Part shown: piece after piece, positions 42,894-51,876 of the stretch
How positions within the stretch are numbered: the first letter of the stretch is position 1
Layout: every line of letters starts with the position of its first letter
Translations under genes and position numbers: made by a program
Notes under the pieces: model-generated
Told to the model about the DNA's origin: nothing
Databases searched by the model: none
What the model saw: the letters and a program-made list of their open reading frames with translations, nothing else
Assembly (NCBI GenBank): GCA_016714905.1
Contig: JADKBW010000005.1
Span: 62,001-126,000, forward strand
Direction: 5' to 3'
DNA from: Flavobacterium sp.
GTDB lineage: Bacteria > Bacteroidota > Bacteroidia > Flavobacteriales > Flavobacteriaceae
Length of the DNA: 64,000 nt

Positions 42894-44660
42894 TTATTCA
42901 CTTGCTAATCCTTCCAAAGCAAATTGGGAATCGTATAATTTCTTATAATAGCCATTTTCTTTCCCAACCAATTCCAAATGAGTTCCTTGCTCGACAATCA
43001 ACCCTTTGTCCATGACCACGATTTTATCCGCATTGACAATAGTTGCCAATCGATGCGCGATGACAATCGAAGTTCTTCCTTCTGTAATGGTTTCCGTGGC
43101 TTTTTGAATCAGTTCTTCCGAATGGGTGTCGATGGAAGATGTCGCCTCATCCAAAATCAAAATACTCGGATTGCTCATGTACGCTCGCAAAAAAGCAATC
43201 AATTGTCGTTGCCCAGAGGATAACATAACACCACGTTCTTTGACGTTGTAGTCATAATTTTCAGGTAAACTCATAATGAAATCGTGCACGCCAATTTTCT
43301 GAGCTGCTCGGATGACTTCTTCTTTTGTGATTTCCGAATTAAATAAGGTAATATTATTTAGAATCGTATCGGCAAACAAAAACACATCTTGCAAAACCAC
43401 CGCAATTTGTTTTCGAATTGAACTCAAACTATAATCCTTAATCGATTCTCCATCAATGCAAATCGTTCCACTATCTATTTCATAAAAACGATTTAACAAG
43501 TTAATAATCGTAGATTTTCCTGCGCCAGTCGAACCAACGATAGCAATCGTTTCACCGGCATTGACGGACAAATCCATTCCTTTGATGATTTCCTCATTTT
43601 CAATATAGCTGAAACGTACCGCTTTGAATTGGATGTTGCCCGCAAATTTCGGCGCTTCTATGGTTCCTGTATCTTGAATTTGATCTTGAGTGTCTATGAT
43701 GTCGAAGACCCGATTCGCCGCAATCATTCCCATTTGCATCTCGTTGAACTTATCTGCAATTTGTCGCAACGGATTGAACAGCATCCCAATAAACATGGTA
43801 TAAGAAAACAAATCGCCAAAAGTCGTAAAATGGTCACCGTTCAATATACTAATTCCGCCGTACAAGACCACAAAACCCAGAGTTAACGAGGAAATAATAT
43901 CCGCAATGGGGAAGAAAATCGAGTTGTACAAAATAGTTTTGATCCATGCTTTGCGATGTTTGTCATTGATTTCGCTGAATTTTTCCGCTTCAATGTCTTC
44001 GCGATTGAACAGTTGTACGATTTTCATGCCTGTCACACGTTCTTGCACAAATGTATTCATATTCGCTACTTGATTTCGCACATCTTCAAAAGCCACTTGC
44101 ATTTTACGCTGAAAAATTCTTGTAAAAAACACCAAAACAGGCATGGCCACGATGACAATCCAGGTGAGTTTCCAATTCATATAAAACATAAAAATCAGAA
44201 CCACAACCATTTTGAGTAAGTCGCTGATAATCATAAACAAACCTTGACTAAAAATCTTTGCGATTTGCTCAATATCCGAAACCGAACGTGTAACCAACTG
44301 GCCAACTGGCGCGTTGTCATAGTACTTCATTTTAAAACGCATCATGTGCTGAAAGAGTTTTACGCGAATATCTTTGACGATGTCCTGACCCAACCAATTC
44401 GCCCAAAGCACAAAATAGAATTGAGAAAAAACCTCGGCCAAAAGCACAATGCCCATCAAGACAATATAGAATAACAATCCTTGTGCGTCATGGGTTTTGA
44501 TATAACCATCTACCGTTTGTTTCAACAAATAAGGGCGCAATGCTGCGAATACCGACAGCGAAATAGCAAAAAAGATAACGCTATTAAACCGCCACTGATA
44601 GGGTTTGGTATATTTTAAAATTCGTTTAAAAACGAGGGTGTCAAATGCTTTTGCTTTCAT
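42894..44660 (-). CDS. MsbA-like ABC exporter (fused permease-ATPase)
   Basis: A 588-residue half-transporter: six helices in residues 20-320 and an ATPase with Walker A VGSTGAGKSTIINLL, Q-loop VVLQDVFLFADTI, signature MLSSGQRQLIAFLRAY and Walker B ILILDEATSSID, then the H-loop IVIAHRLATI. The signature has LSSGQ in place of LSGGQ. It resembles lipid-A/multidrug exporters; the cargo is unknown. The gene follows truA by 80 bases, and that gap is filled by a structured RNA-like element. Confidence 0.93.
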   Translation of the reverse strand: MKAKAFDTLVFKRILKYTKPYQWRFNSVIFFAISLSVFAALRPYLLKQTVDGYIKTHDAQGLLFYIVLMGIVLLAEVFSQFYFVLWANWLGQDIVKDIRVKLFQHMMRFKMKYYDNAPVGQLVTRSVSDIEQIAKIFSQGLFMIISDLLKMVVVLIFMFYMNWKLTWIVIVAMPVLVFFTRIFQRKMQVAFEDVRNQVANMNTFVQERVTGMKIVQLFNREDIEAEKFSEINDKHRKAWIKTILYNSIFFPIADIISSLTLGFVVLYGGISILNGDHFTTFGDLFSYTMFIGMLFNPLRQIADKFNEMQMGMIAANRVFDIIDTQDQIQDTGTIEAPKFAGNIQFKAVRFSYIENEEIIKGMDLSVNAGETIAIVGSTGAGKSTIINLLNRFYEIDSGTICIDGESIKDYSLSSIRKQIAVVLQDVFLFADTILNNITLFNSEITKEEVIRAAQKIGVHDFIMSLPENYDYNVKERGVMLSSGQRQLIAFLRAYMSNPSILILDEATSSIDTHSEELIQKATETITEGRTSIVIAHRLATIVNADKIVVMDKGLIVEQGTHLELVGKENGYYKKLYDSQFALEGLASE

Positions 44661-44670
44661 GTATTTTAGA

Positions 44671-44743
44671 AGCTATTCCTGCTGTCCGCTTTATCTTTTG
44701 TTCTGAACGCCAGAACAAAAGGATGCCACTTCCATCAGGGCTA
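44671..44743 (-). ncRNA. Candidate structured RNA, copy 2
   Basis: Read on the minus strand: AGCCCTGATGGAAGTGGCATCC, a perfect 11-bp hairpin (CTTTTGTTCTG with CAGAACAAAAG, loop of five, at 44695-44721), then ATAAAGCGGACAGCAGGAATAGCT. CCTG pairs with CAGG and AGC with GCT to close it. The GTGGCATCC - hairpin - GCGGACAGC layout matches copy 1 at 2173-2260. It begins inside the truA stop codon and ends 11 bases before the exporter ATG, so it could act as a 3-prime element of truA or a leader of the exporter gene. Rfam Flavo-1 should be tested. Confidence 0.5.
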
Positions 44744-45481
44744 GGGTTTTACGTAATCATAGACGATTTCGGTTAAATATAATCCGTGAGCGGGCACCGA
44801 AAAACCAGCTTCACTTCGGTTTTTACTTTCTAGAATTGATTGAAAATTTTCTATTGTAATTTTATGCAAACCCACATTAATCAATGTCCCAACGATTGCT
44901 CTTACCATATTTCGCAAAAATCGATCTGCGGATATGGTAAAAATAAGCTTATTTTCCTCTTGTGACCATTGCGCAAAAGTAACCTTGCAATCGAAAGTGT
45001 TGACGTCCGTATTCACTTTAGAAAAACACTCAAAATCGGTATGCGTTAACAACAATTTTGCGGCTTCATTCATAGCAGCTACATCAAGTTTTGAAGCACA
45101 ATACCAACTCAAATCTGTCAAAAACGGATTTTTGAATGTATGAATGTGGTATTCATAGGTTCGTTTTGTTGCGTCAAATCGAGCATGTGCGGTGTCATGA
45201 AGTGATATAATTTCAATGACAGCGATATCTTTAGGTAAAAAAGAATTGAGTTTGTGAACGATGCTTCCCGAATCGATTGAATTAAAGGAGTCAAAATGCG
45301 CGTACATAATTTTGGCATGAACACCCGTATCAGTTCTCCCGGCGCCCATGAGTTCGATCGGAGTATTTAGGACCGTCGTCATCGCTTTAGTCAACGTTTC
45401 TTGAACGGTTACCGCATTGGGTTGTGTTTGCCAACCGTGATAATTCGTGCCGTTATAACTGAATTTGATAAAATATCTCAA
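44741..45481 (-). CDS. truA: tRNA pseudouridine(38-40) synthase TruA
   Basis: About 246 residues. It isomerises uridines 38-40 in the tRNA anticodon arm. The catalytic Asp is in GAGRTDTGVHAK, with RYFIKFSYNGTNYHGWQ at the start, FLRNMVRAIVGTLINVG and the C-terminal SAEAGFSVPAHGLYL-like segment. TTG 45481 is chosen because family members begin (M)RYFIKFSYNG; a GTG eight codons earlier (45505) is also possible. The stop codon is the first triplet of the structured RNA element. Confidence 0.93.
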   Translation of the reverse strand: MRYFIKFSYNGTNYHGWQTQPNAVTVQETLTKAMTTVLNTPIELMGAGRTDTGVHAKIMYAHFDSFNSIDSGSIVHKLNSFLPKDIAVIEIISLHDTAHARFDATKRTYEYHIHTFKNPFLTDLSWYCASKLDVAAMNEAAKLLLTHTDFECFSKVNTDVNTFDCKVTFAQWSQEENKLIFTISADRFLRNMVRAIVGTLINVGLHKITIENFQSILESKNRSEAGFSVPAHGLYLTEIVYDYVKP

Positions 45482-45577
45482 GAGTATATTTGCCTTTTTT
45501 AGCACGGCAAAGTTTATAAAAAAAATCCGTTCAACAAGCCTCGTTTCAAAGTTTTACTGTTGCGGAAAGGTTAAAGT

Positions 45578-46258
45578 TTAGGAGTTTCTGGCGCGTTCCA
45601 TTTTTTTCGTCATCAATTTATAGATGATGGCAAAAACTAACATCCATAGTGTTGCAAAGGATTTAAAATTGGGGTCTGGAATAAGTTCATAGGTAATAAC
45701 TATTAAAAACGCTGCCACAGAAAATCCAATCAATGAAATTTTTCTTTTTTGCAATTCAATCAAATGTTCTTTTGTATCAATATTTAAACGAATGGATGGT
45801 TTCTTATTTACGATGTAATGGTAAAGTAGATATTGCGCCAAAATACAGAGTAAAATGATGCCCAAATACAAGTAGAACGGAATCATTTGACCTTTACCAC
45901 GGGCAATCAATGTGGCACTAAAAGGAAAAAGACCAATAAAAAATAACAGCAGCATATTTCGGAAGACAAGTCCTTTGTCATAGTCTTTTAATATGCTGAA
46001 CATCTTCAAATGCTGGTACCAAACTGAGCCAATAAAGGTAAAGCTAACAACATAAGCCAGAAAGGTTGGTGAAAGATGAAGTAGCGCTTTTGGTAAAGTT
46101 GCTTCTGTAATGACTTCCGTTTCGGGGATTTTTATTTCGATGGCCATCAACGTAATGACAATGGCAAAAACCGCATCGCTAAACAAGATCATTCGTTCTA
46201 GTTGAAACTCTTTCTTTATTTCCTCCCGGGTTATTTCGTCGTTATTGTTTTGGCTCAT
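45578..46258 (-). CDS. TMEM175-type (DUF1211) potassium channel
   Basis: A 226-residue membrane protein with about six helices. The diagnostic first helix is RMILFSDAVFAIVITLMAIEI (FSDAVFAI), the pore-lining motif of bacterial TMEM175 channels, followed by GSVWYQHLKMF. Bacterial members have one six-helix unit and assemble as tetramers. It should conduct potassium across the inner membrane. It is monocistronic and divergent from the phosphoesterase gene. Confidence 0.88.
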   Translation of the reverse strand: MSQNNNDEITREEIKKEFQLERMILFSDAVFAIVITLMAIEIKIPETEVITEATLPKALLHLSPTFLAYVVSFTFIGSVWYQHLKMFSILKDYDKGLVFRNMLLLFFIGLFPFSATLIARGKGQMIPFYLYLGIILLCILAQYLLYHYIVNKKPSIRLNIDTKEHLIELQKRKISLIGFSVAAFLIVITYELIPDPNFKSFATLWMLVFAIIYKLMTKKMERARNS

Positions 46259-46367
46259 GATACCTGATTTATTTGTAAATCAAATCTATAAAAAATAATT
46301 TGATTATTATTCTGTGTGGTAAATCCAATCGCTAACCTTTGTATTTTAGCGCTTTGAATTTGCGACT

Positions 46368-46862
46368 ATGAAAAGAATCCTATTGCTCTCCGACACGCAC
46401 AGTCACCTAGATGACGTCATCTTAAAGTATGTTGATCAAGCTGATGAGGTGTGGCATGCCGGCGATATTGGGAATTTAGAGGTAACCGATACACTGAAGA
46501 ATCATAAGCCATTGCGCGCTGTTTATGGCAATATTGATAATGACAAAGCCCGGATGGAGTTTCCGCTACACAACCGTTTTTTCTGCGAAGGTGTTGATGT
46601 TTGGATCACACACATTGGTGGTTATCCTGAAAAATACAATCAGGAAATTCGAGCTGAGATTACTAAGAATCCACCGAAGTTATTTATCTGTGGGCATTCG
46701 CATATTTTGAAAGTGATTTATGATAAAAAATTGCAGTTGTTGCATATGAATCCAGGCGCTGCGGGGAAAAGTGGTTTTCATCAAGTGCGAACGATGTTGC
46801 GGTTTGTGATTGATGGGGATGCGATTAAGGATTTGGAGATTGTAGAGCTGGGGAAGAAATAG
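46368..46862 (+). CDS. YfcE/MJ0936-type metallophosphodiesterase
   Basis: A 164-residue calcineurin-like phosphoesterase. Metal ligands are visible in LLSDTHSH, WHAGDIGN, YGNIDN, THIGGYP and CGHSHI, and the length matches the MJ0936/YfcE group of small nonspecific phosphodiesterases. The natural substrate is unknown. It ends at the left arm of a long inverted repeat and has no operon partners. Confidence 0.93.
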   Translation: MKRILLLSDTHSHLDDVILKYVDQADEVWHAGDIGNLEVTDTLKNHKPLRAVYGNIDNDKARMEFPLHNRFFCEGVDVWITHIGGYPEKYNQEIRAEITKNPPKLFICGHSHILKVIYDKKLQLLHMNPGAAGKSGFHQVRTMLRFVIDGDAIKDLEIVELGKK

Positions 46863-46877
46863 ATGCGCTTCGCTTTG

Positions 46878-47042
46878 GACACGCTTCGCTTTGGACACGC
46901 TTCACCTTAAGACACGCCCTACGGGCTTTGGATTGTTGGACGTGGTATAGTGGAATTTAATTTTCTGTCTTTTTATTTTCTTGCTCGACCTAAAGCAAAG
47001 CGTATCTATAGCCCGCAGGGCGTGTCCAAAGCGAAGCGTGTC
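46878..47042. repeat. Inverted repeat with 23-base perfect arms
   Basis: GACACGCTTCGCTTTGG plus GACACGC at 46878-46900 is the exact reverse complement of 47020-47042. Inside, GACACGCCCTACGGGCT on the left and its near complement AGCCCGCAGGGCGTGTC on the right extend the symmetry. The left arm is also a partial tandem repeat. No gene lies in the 270-base interval. Confidence 0.75.
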
Positions 47043-47070
47043 TAAAAGTCTAAAAGGTTCAGCCGCCTCC

Positions 47071-47100
47071 AAAAAAAAACCCAGACATTTGTCCAGGTTT
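47071..47100 (-). terminator. Intrinsic terminator of the DUF4293 gene
   Basis: On the minus strand AACCTGGAC pairs with GTCTGGGTT (two G-U pairs, 4-base loop), followed by nine T. It lies 33 bases after the stop. Confidence 0.8.
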
Positions 47101-47132
47101 TTCTTCGCACTAAATAAACTAAGTTTATAGGT

Positions 47133-47546
47133 TTATCTCAATCGGTCCACAGATTTTACGAGATCTTCATCCTTTTGTATGGCTTTATTGGCCAACACTA
47201 AAAAAACGATAGCAATAATTGGTAGAAACATCCCAATACCCTTCTCAGAAACAGCAACTGCTTCTCCAGATAGATTTAGCGAACGATATACAAATAAGCC
47301 TAATAAAATTAAATTTAATATGATATTCAATCTGCCTAAGACAAATTGATGTTGTCTTTTTTTATAAAACAAGATGCTCAACAGCGATAATGAAGTGCTT
47401 AATCCAAAAATGATGGAGTACAACTGATTGATCATAAACATTTCAGTTTTTCCGTCGCTTAACTTCCATAATGAAAAAACGAAAGGTAAAATTCCAGTCA
47501 CAATAAAGGCTAATGCCAAGTAAACCGTCTGTATTCTTTGAATCAT
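47133..47546 (-). CDS. DUF4293 family membrane protein
   Basis: A 137-residue protein with four predicted helices. The opening MIQRIQTVYLALAFIVTGILPFVF is typical of DUF4293. The loop YKKRQHQFVLGRLNI lies between helices 2 and 3. The family is found in Bacteroidota, often next to rho as here, and has no known role. ATG 47546 is preferred over a longer frame to 47651 that would include the promoter box. It diverges from rho. Confidence 0.82.
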   Translation of the reverse strand: MIQRIQTVYLALAFIVTGILPFVFSLWKLSDGKTEMFMINQLYSIIFGLSTSLSLLSILFYKKRQHQFVLGRLNIILNLILLGLFVYRSLNLSGEAVAVSEKGIGMFLPIIAIVFLVLANKAIQKDEDLVKSVDRLR

Positions 47547-47565
47547 TTTTTGTTTTATTGTGTCA

Positions 47566-47573
47566 CAAAAATA
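47566..47573 (-). promoter_or_regulatory. -7 promoter box (TATTTTTG) for the DUF4293 gene
   Basis: Perfect TAnnTTTG on the minus strand, 19 bases upstream of ATG 47546. Confidence 0.55.
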
Positions 47574-47730
47574 TATTTTCTTTTTTACAAATGCTATTGT
47601 ATGATAAATTTTTATTCGTATTATTGCATAACTAATTCGTAAGTACTTCATTTTACGACCTGTTCACCACAAATTTTTTCACTACAATTTTTTAGAAAAA
47701 TCCAAATCAATCTAAATTCAAATAACATTC

Positions 47731-49482
47731 ATGTTTGATATTTCTGTATTAAAAGAAATGAAGCTGACTGAGCTTCAAGATATTGCGAAATTAGCAAAAA
47801 CAATCAAGTTTGCCGGAGTCAAGAAAGAAGCGTTGATTGCCATGATTATTGAAAATCAATTGGCAAGCGAAGCTAAGGATACTAGTAAACCAGCGAAAGA
47901 AAATAGTTCTGAGGAGAAATCGAAGAGAGTGAGAATTACTGCTGAGAAAAAGCCTGCCATAACAAAATCTGCGACACTTTTCTCAGATGATGAGCCAGCA
48001 GCAGTCGCGGAGCCAGCAGCGAGCGAAGTATTTCAATCGACTGAGGTAAATCCTCCGCACAAAGGACCGAAAGTAGTCAAGTTTAAGAAAGCGGATTACG
48101 AAAAGAAAGTCGCTAATAAGATAGAGAAGTCTGCTACAGCGGAGCCAACTGGTTCTGAAGAAAGCGAATCGACAGAAAAAATAGCGGAAGCAGGCCAAGA
48201 TTCAGTGCAGGAAAAAAAGATTAATCCCAATCAACAGCACAAGCAGAATCCAAACCAGAATCCAAACCAGAATCCGAATCAAAACGGCAACGGAAACCAA
48301 AACGGGAATCAGAATCCAAATTTCAAAAATAAAAAGAATAACAATTTCAGAGATGCTGATTTTGAGTTCGACGGGATTATAGAGAGCGAAGGTGTTTTAG
48401 AAATGATGCCTGATGGTTATGGTTTCTTGCGATCGTCAGATTATAACTATTTGGCGTCTCCGGATGATATTTATTTGTCTACTTCGCAAATTCGTTTGTT
48501 TGGTTTAAAAACTGGTGATACTGTAAAAGGTGTGGTTCGTCCACCGAAAGAAGGAGAAAAGTTTTTTCCATTGGTTCGTGTCTTGAAAATTAATGGTCAT
48601 GATCCACAAGTAGTGAGAGACCGTGTTTCTTTTGAACATTTAACCCCTGTTTTTCCAACCGAGAAATTCAAAATAGCGGAGAAAGGCAGCTCCATTTCAA
48701 CACGAATTATTGATTTATTTTCACCAATTGGTAAAGGCCAACGTGGAATGATCGTGGCGCAACCCAAAACAGGTAAGACGATGTTATTAAAAGACATTGC
48801 CAATGCCATTGCAGCCAATCATCCTGAAGTTTATTTATTGGTTTTGCTGATCGATGAACGTCCAGAGGAAGTTACCGATATGCAACGGTCTGTTCGTGGA
48901 GAAGTCATTGCATCAACCTTTGATAGAGAACCACAAGAGCATGTAAAGATTGCCAATATTGTTTTGGAGAAAGCGAAACGTTTGGTTGAATGTGGTCACG
49001 ATGTAGTGATCTTGTTAGATTCAATTACACGTTTGGCAAGAGCTTACAATACTGTTCAGCCAGCTTCTGGTAAAGTATTGAGTGGAGGAGTAGATGCGAA
49101 TGCATTGCAAAAACCAAAACGATTTTTCGGAGCGGCTCGTAACGTCGAAAATGGCGGTTCGTTGAGTATCATTGCTACGGCATTGACCGAAACAGGTTCG
49201 AAAATGGATGAGGTGATTTTTGAAGAATTCAAAGGAACTGGAAACATGGAACTACAATTGGATCGTAAGATTGCAAACAAACGTATTTTCCCAGCTATTG
49301 ATTTGACCTCGTCAAGCACGCGTCGAGATGACTTATTGTTAGATGAAAAAACATTGCAACGCATGTGGATTATGCGAAAATATTTAGCAGATATGAATCC
49401 AGTTGAGGCGATGGATTTTATCAATGATCGCTTTAAGAAAACAAGAAACAACGATGAGTTTTTGATTTCGATGAATGATTAA
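47731..49482 (+). CDS. rho: Transcription termination factor Rho with N-rich disordered insert
   Basis: The protein has 583 residues against about 420 in Escherichia coli. The N-terminal Rho domain (LKEMKLTELQDIAKLAKTIK) is followed by a 170-residue low-complexity insert that ends in an NPNQ/NGNQ-rich stretch (about residues 165-210). The RNA-binding cold-shock-like domain follows (GVLEMMPDGYGFLRSSDYNYL). The RecA-type ATPase has QPKTGKTMLLKDIANAI, the Q-loop arginine region and LLDSITRLARAYN. It should terminate transcription as a hexamer. A strong hairpin terminator follows. Confidence 0.97.
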   Translation: MFDISVLKEMKLTELQDIAKLAKTIKFAGVKKEALIAMIIENQLASEAKDTSKPAKENSSEEKSKRVRITAEKKPAITKSATLFSDDEPAAVAEPAASEVFQSTEVNPPHKGPKVVKFKKADYEKKVANKIEKSATAEPTGSEESESTEKIAEAGQDSVQEKKINPNQQHKQNPNQNPNQNPNQNGNGNQNGNQNPNFKNKKNNNFRDADFEFDGIIESEGVLEMMPDGYGFLRSSDYNYLASPDDIYLSTSQIRLFGLKTGDTVKGVVRPPKEGEKFFPLVRVLKINGHDPQVVRDRVSFEHLTPVFPTEKFKIAEKGSSISTRIIDLFSPIGKGQRGMIVAQPKTGKTMLLKDIANAIAANHPEVYLLVLLIDERPEEVTDMQRSVRGEVIASTFDREPQEHVKIANIVLEKAKRLVECGHDVVILLDSITRLARAYNTVQPASGKVLSGGVDANALQKPKRFFGAARNVENGGSLSIIATALTETGSKMDEVIFEEFKGTGNMELQLDRKIANKRIFPAIDLTSSSTRRDDLLLDEKTLQRMWIMRKYLADMNPVEAMDFINDRFKKTRNNDEFLISMND

Positions 49483-49502
49483 ATCATAGTTTTAAAATAA
49501 TT

Positions 49503-49549
49503 TAGCCACGAATTCACTTGTATTATTGTGAATTCGTGGCTAACTTTTT
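49503..49549 (+). terminator. Terminator after rho
   Basis: A perfect 15-bp stem, TAGCCACGAATTCAC with GTGAATTCGTGGCTA, has a 10-base loop and is followed by TTTTTTT. It may also stop the converging nuclease gene. Confidence 0.9.
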
Positions 49550-49565
49550 TTATACCAATTCTTGT

Positions 49566-50656
49566 TTAATTTACAATTACTTTTCTTGTAGTCGTTTGCG
49601 TCTTGGTACTCAGTTTTACTAAGAAAAAACCTTTCGGCAAATGATCTAGCGTATAGGAATGATTTACGTGTATTGGGTTTTTGTATTCTTGAATCAATTG
49701 TCCATTTACATTAATAAGTTGAATGGAATCGAATGGAATATCTGATGTTATATTGACTTGATTATTATTTGTCGGGTTCGGATAAACAGCAACTGAATTA
49801 AACAAATCAAAATTGGAAGAAGTTGATAGGCTGGACCATCTGTTTTCGGCGGGAGTTCCACCCCAAATTAACGTTGCTAAATAAGGATTGTCAATAAAAG
49901 GATTGCGATTTCCTTGTGCGAAAAAATTATCGGTATTGCCCATGTAGGTGTTTCTTTTATCTTCAAATTCAGACACGGGATCTTCAGCATTCCATTGTAA
50001 GAATAAGTCGACCATGTTGTTATCAGTACTCACTAAATTTCCAACACCTACATTTCTCGGTAGACATTGATTTCCATAATGCAAGTACATATACATCATC
50101 ATCCGTGCAATGTCGCCTTTCCATTCATCGCCGGATACCAAGTGCCACCGAAGTTTCCTGAATTTCCTGAACCAGGACCAAATTTTAAATTGCCACGATC
50201 GGAATTTCTATTCACATCGGAAGCTCTAAGGTGATGCACATCAGCTCCTGGTCCGTCTGATCCTAAATCAGGAATACCACGAGATTTTGGATAAGTGTGT
50301 TCTCTGTTCCATTGACAAGAATTCGTTCCATCATCGAATCTATTTCGTCTGCGATGGTCAGGAAAATCACTAGAATTTTCGGGACACATATTGTCACTAA
50401 AGCCATACACCAGTAATACGGTTTGATTGCTTAAGTCTGTTGGATCACGATCAACTATTTTAATAGCGTCCTCAGCATCTTGATATGTTAATAGTGCGGT
50501 ATGTGTTGTTATTATTTTGTCGCTCAAGCTTTGTCGTAACGTGGCGCCAGTCTGACTAAAGTCGAAACCATCATAATAAGGAGACGCTGGACTTCCCTGT
50601 TGAGCAAAACCAAAACTATAAATGAGTGCAATTATTGCTGTGTAAATTTTTTTCAT
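49566..50656 (-). CDS. Secreted endonuclease I family protein with T9SS sorting domain (frameshifted)
   Basis: About 363 residues with a signal peptide (IIALIYSFGFAQ). An endonuclease I (NucM-type) domain contains NREHTYPKS, DVHHLRASDVNRNSDRGNL and GDEWKGDIARMMMYM. The C-terminal type IX sorting domain (VAVYPNPTNNNQVNI to TTTRKVIVN) predicts secretion across the outer membrane and cell-surface attachment. The frame breaks at 50130-50132; one more G gives WYPGDEWKGDIAR, identical in layout to its neighbour. It should degrade extracellular DNA or RNA. Confidence 0.9.
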
Positions 50657-50727
50657 GAATTTATTTTAGAGTGTAAATCTAGATTGTTTTTTTGGATTGC
50701 GTTAGAAATTAACTTTTGTTTTACGAC

Positions 50728-50760
50728 AAAAAAAATGCCTCATAATAACAGAGACATTTT
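50728..50760 (-). terminator. Terminator of the second endonuclease gene
   Basis: On the minus strand AAATGTCTC pairs with GAGGCATTT (one G-U pair) around a 9-base loop, followed by a run of T. Confidence 0.75.
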
Positions 50761-50780
50761 AATTTAGGTTTGCATCGAAT

Positions 50781-51866
50781 TTATTTGACGATCAATTTTT
50801 TTATAGTGGAAGCATCACCAGAAGACAATCTTACGAAGTAAAAACCTTGATTTAATTGATATAATACATAGTTGTTTCCTTGCATTTCTGGTCTTTTAAT
50901 TTCTCGAATTATTTGTCCATTAATGCTAATGATTTGAATATTTTCAAGATCTATTGAAGATGAAATTGTCACTGCATTTGTCGATGTCGGATTCGGAAAA
51001 ATTTGGGAAGCGTCAAGAAGTTCAAAAGAAGAAACCCCTAGAGGCGCACCCCAAATAGCATTGATGTAAGCGTTATTATCGATAAAAGGGTTTCTGTTCC
51101 GTTGTCTTGCATTGGTTCCGATGGCATTATTTCTTGCAATTTCTCTTGGACTAACCGGATCAAGGGCATTCCAAGTCAGTAGAATATTTAAGAAGGGCTG
51201 TGCAAATACATTTGTACTCGTGCCATCGAACATTTCGTAGGAGTAACCGTCTACAACATTTTCATATCTGGTTGCAAAATAGAATAGACAACGGGCAATA
51301 TCACCTTTGAATTCGTCGATGGGCTCGAAAACCGTTCCACTATAACCTGCCGAATACCCTGAATTAAGATTAGAACCTCGCTTCGTTCCGTTTGTCCCGG
51401 TCCAATTGTCATTATTCACTTTCCCGAATGGTAAATCACCTCTGATTCCATTGACATGTTTATCTGCTGGAACAACAAAATGAGCGTCAGAATACATAGG
51501 TGTCGCTGCATTAAAAACCGATTGTGGAATGAGGTGTTCTCGGTTATATCTTTCACATTCATTATTGCCAAGTGTTCCGTCATCTTGTCCAGTTCCGTAG
51601 GTGAATTCACATTCAGATCCAGTTGGATTTTCTGTATACATGTCTAACATAGTTCCGTTATTTTCATAAAAGAAATCTTTGTCGGAAGTAAGATAAGTAG
51701 TGTATAATCCTGCATATCCGCGATCAGTACTTACTTTTATAATATTGTACAATTGTGTTTTTAATGCAAAACCGTTTCCAGTTGCCGAGTTATAATATCC
51801 CGCTGGAATTTGTGCAAAACCAAAGGTAAAAAGGAATATAAATAATAGAGTAAGACTTTTTTTCAT
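50781..51866 (-). CDS. Secreted endonuclease I family protein with T9SS sorting domain
   Basis: A 361-residue intact paralogue of the neighbouring nuclease. It has a signal peptide (LLFIFLFTFGFAQ), catalytic region YNREHLIPQSVFN, DAHFVVPADKHVNGIRGDLPFG, the conserved EFKGDIARCLFYFATRY and LLTWNALDPVSPRE. The C-terminal domain (QIFPNPTSTNAVTI to STIKKLIVK) is a type A T9SS signal. The two proteins share domain order but differ in the central loop, so the pair is an old duplication. It has its own terminator. Confidence 0.93.
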   Translation of the reverse strand: MKKSLTLLFIFLFTFGFAQIPAGYYNSATGNGFALKTQLYNIIKVSTDRGYAGLYTTYLTSDKDFFYENNGTMLDMYTENPTGSECEFTYGTGQDDGTLGNNECERYNREHLIPQSVFNAATPMYSDAHFVVPADKHVNGIRGDLPFGKVNNDNWTGTNGTKRGSNLNSGYSAGYSGTVFEPIDEFKGDIARCLFYFATRYENVVDGYSYEMFDGTSTNVFAQPFLNILLTWNALDPVSPREIARNNAIGTNARQRNRNPFIDNNAYINAIWGAPLGVSSFELLDASQIFPNPTSTNAVTISSSIDLENIQIISINGQIIREIKRPEMQGNNYVLYQLNQGFYFVRLSSGDASTIKKLIVK

Positions 51867-51876
51867 GTAGGATTTA

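Noticed and set aside
46860..47060. Insertion sequence or transposon end
   Set aside because: There is no transposase and no target-site duplication could be recognised; only an inverted repeat is visible.
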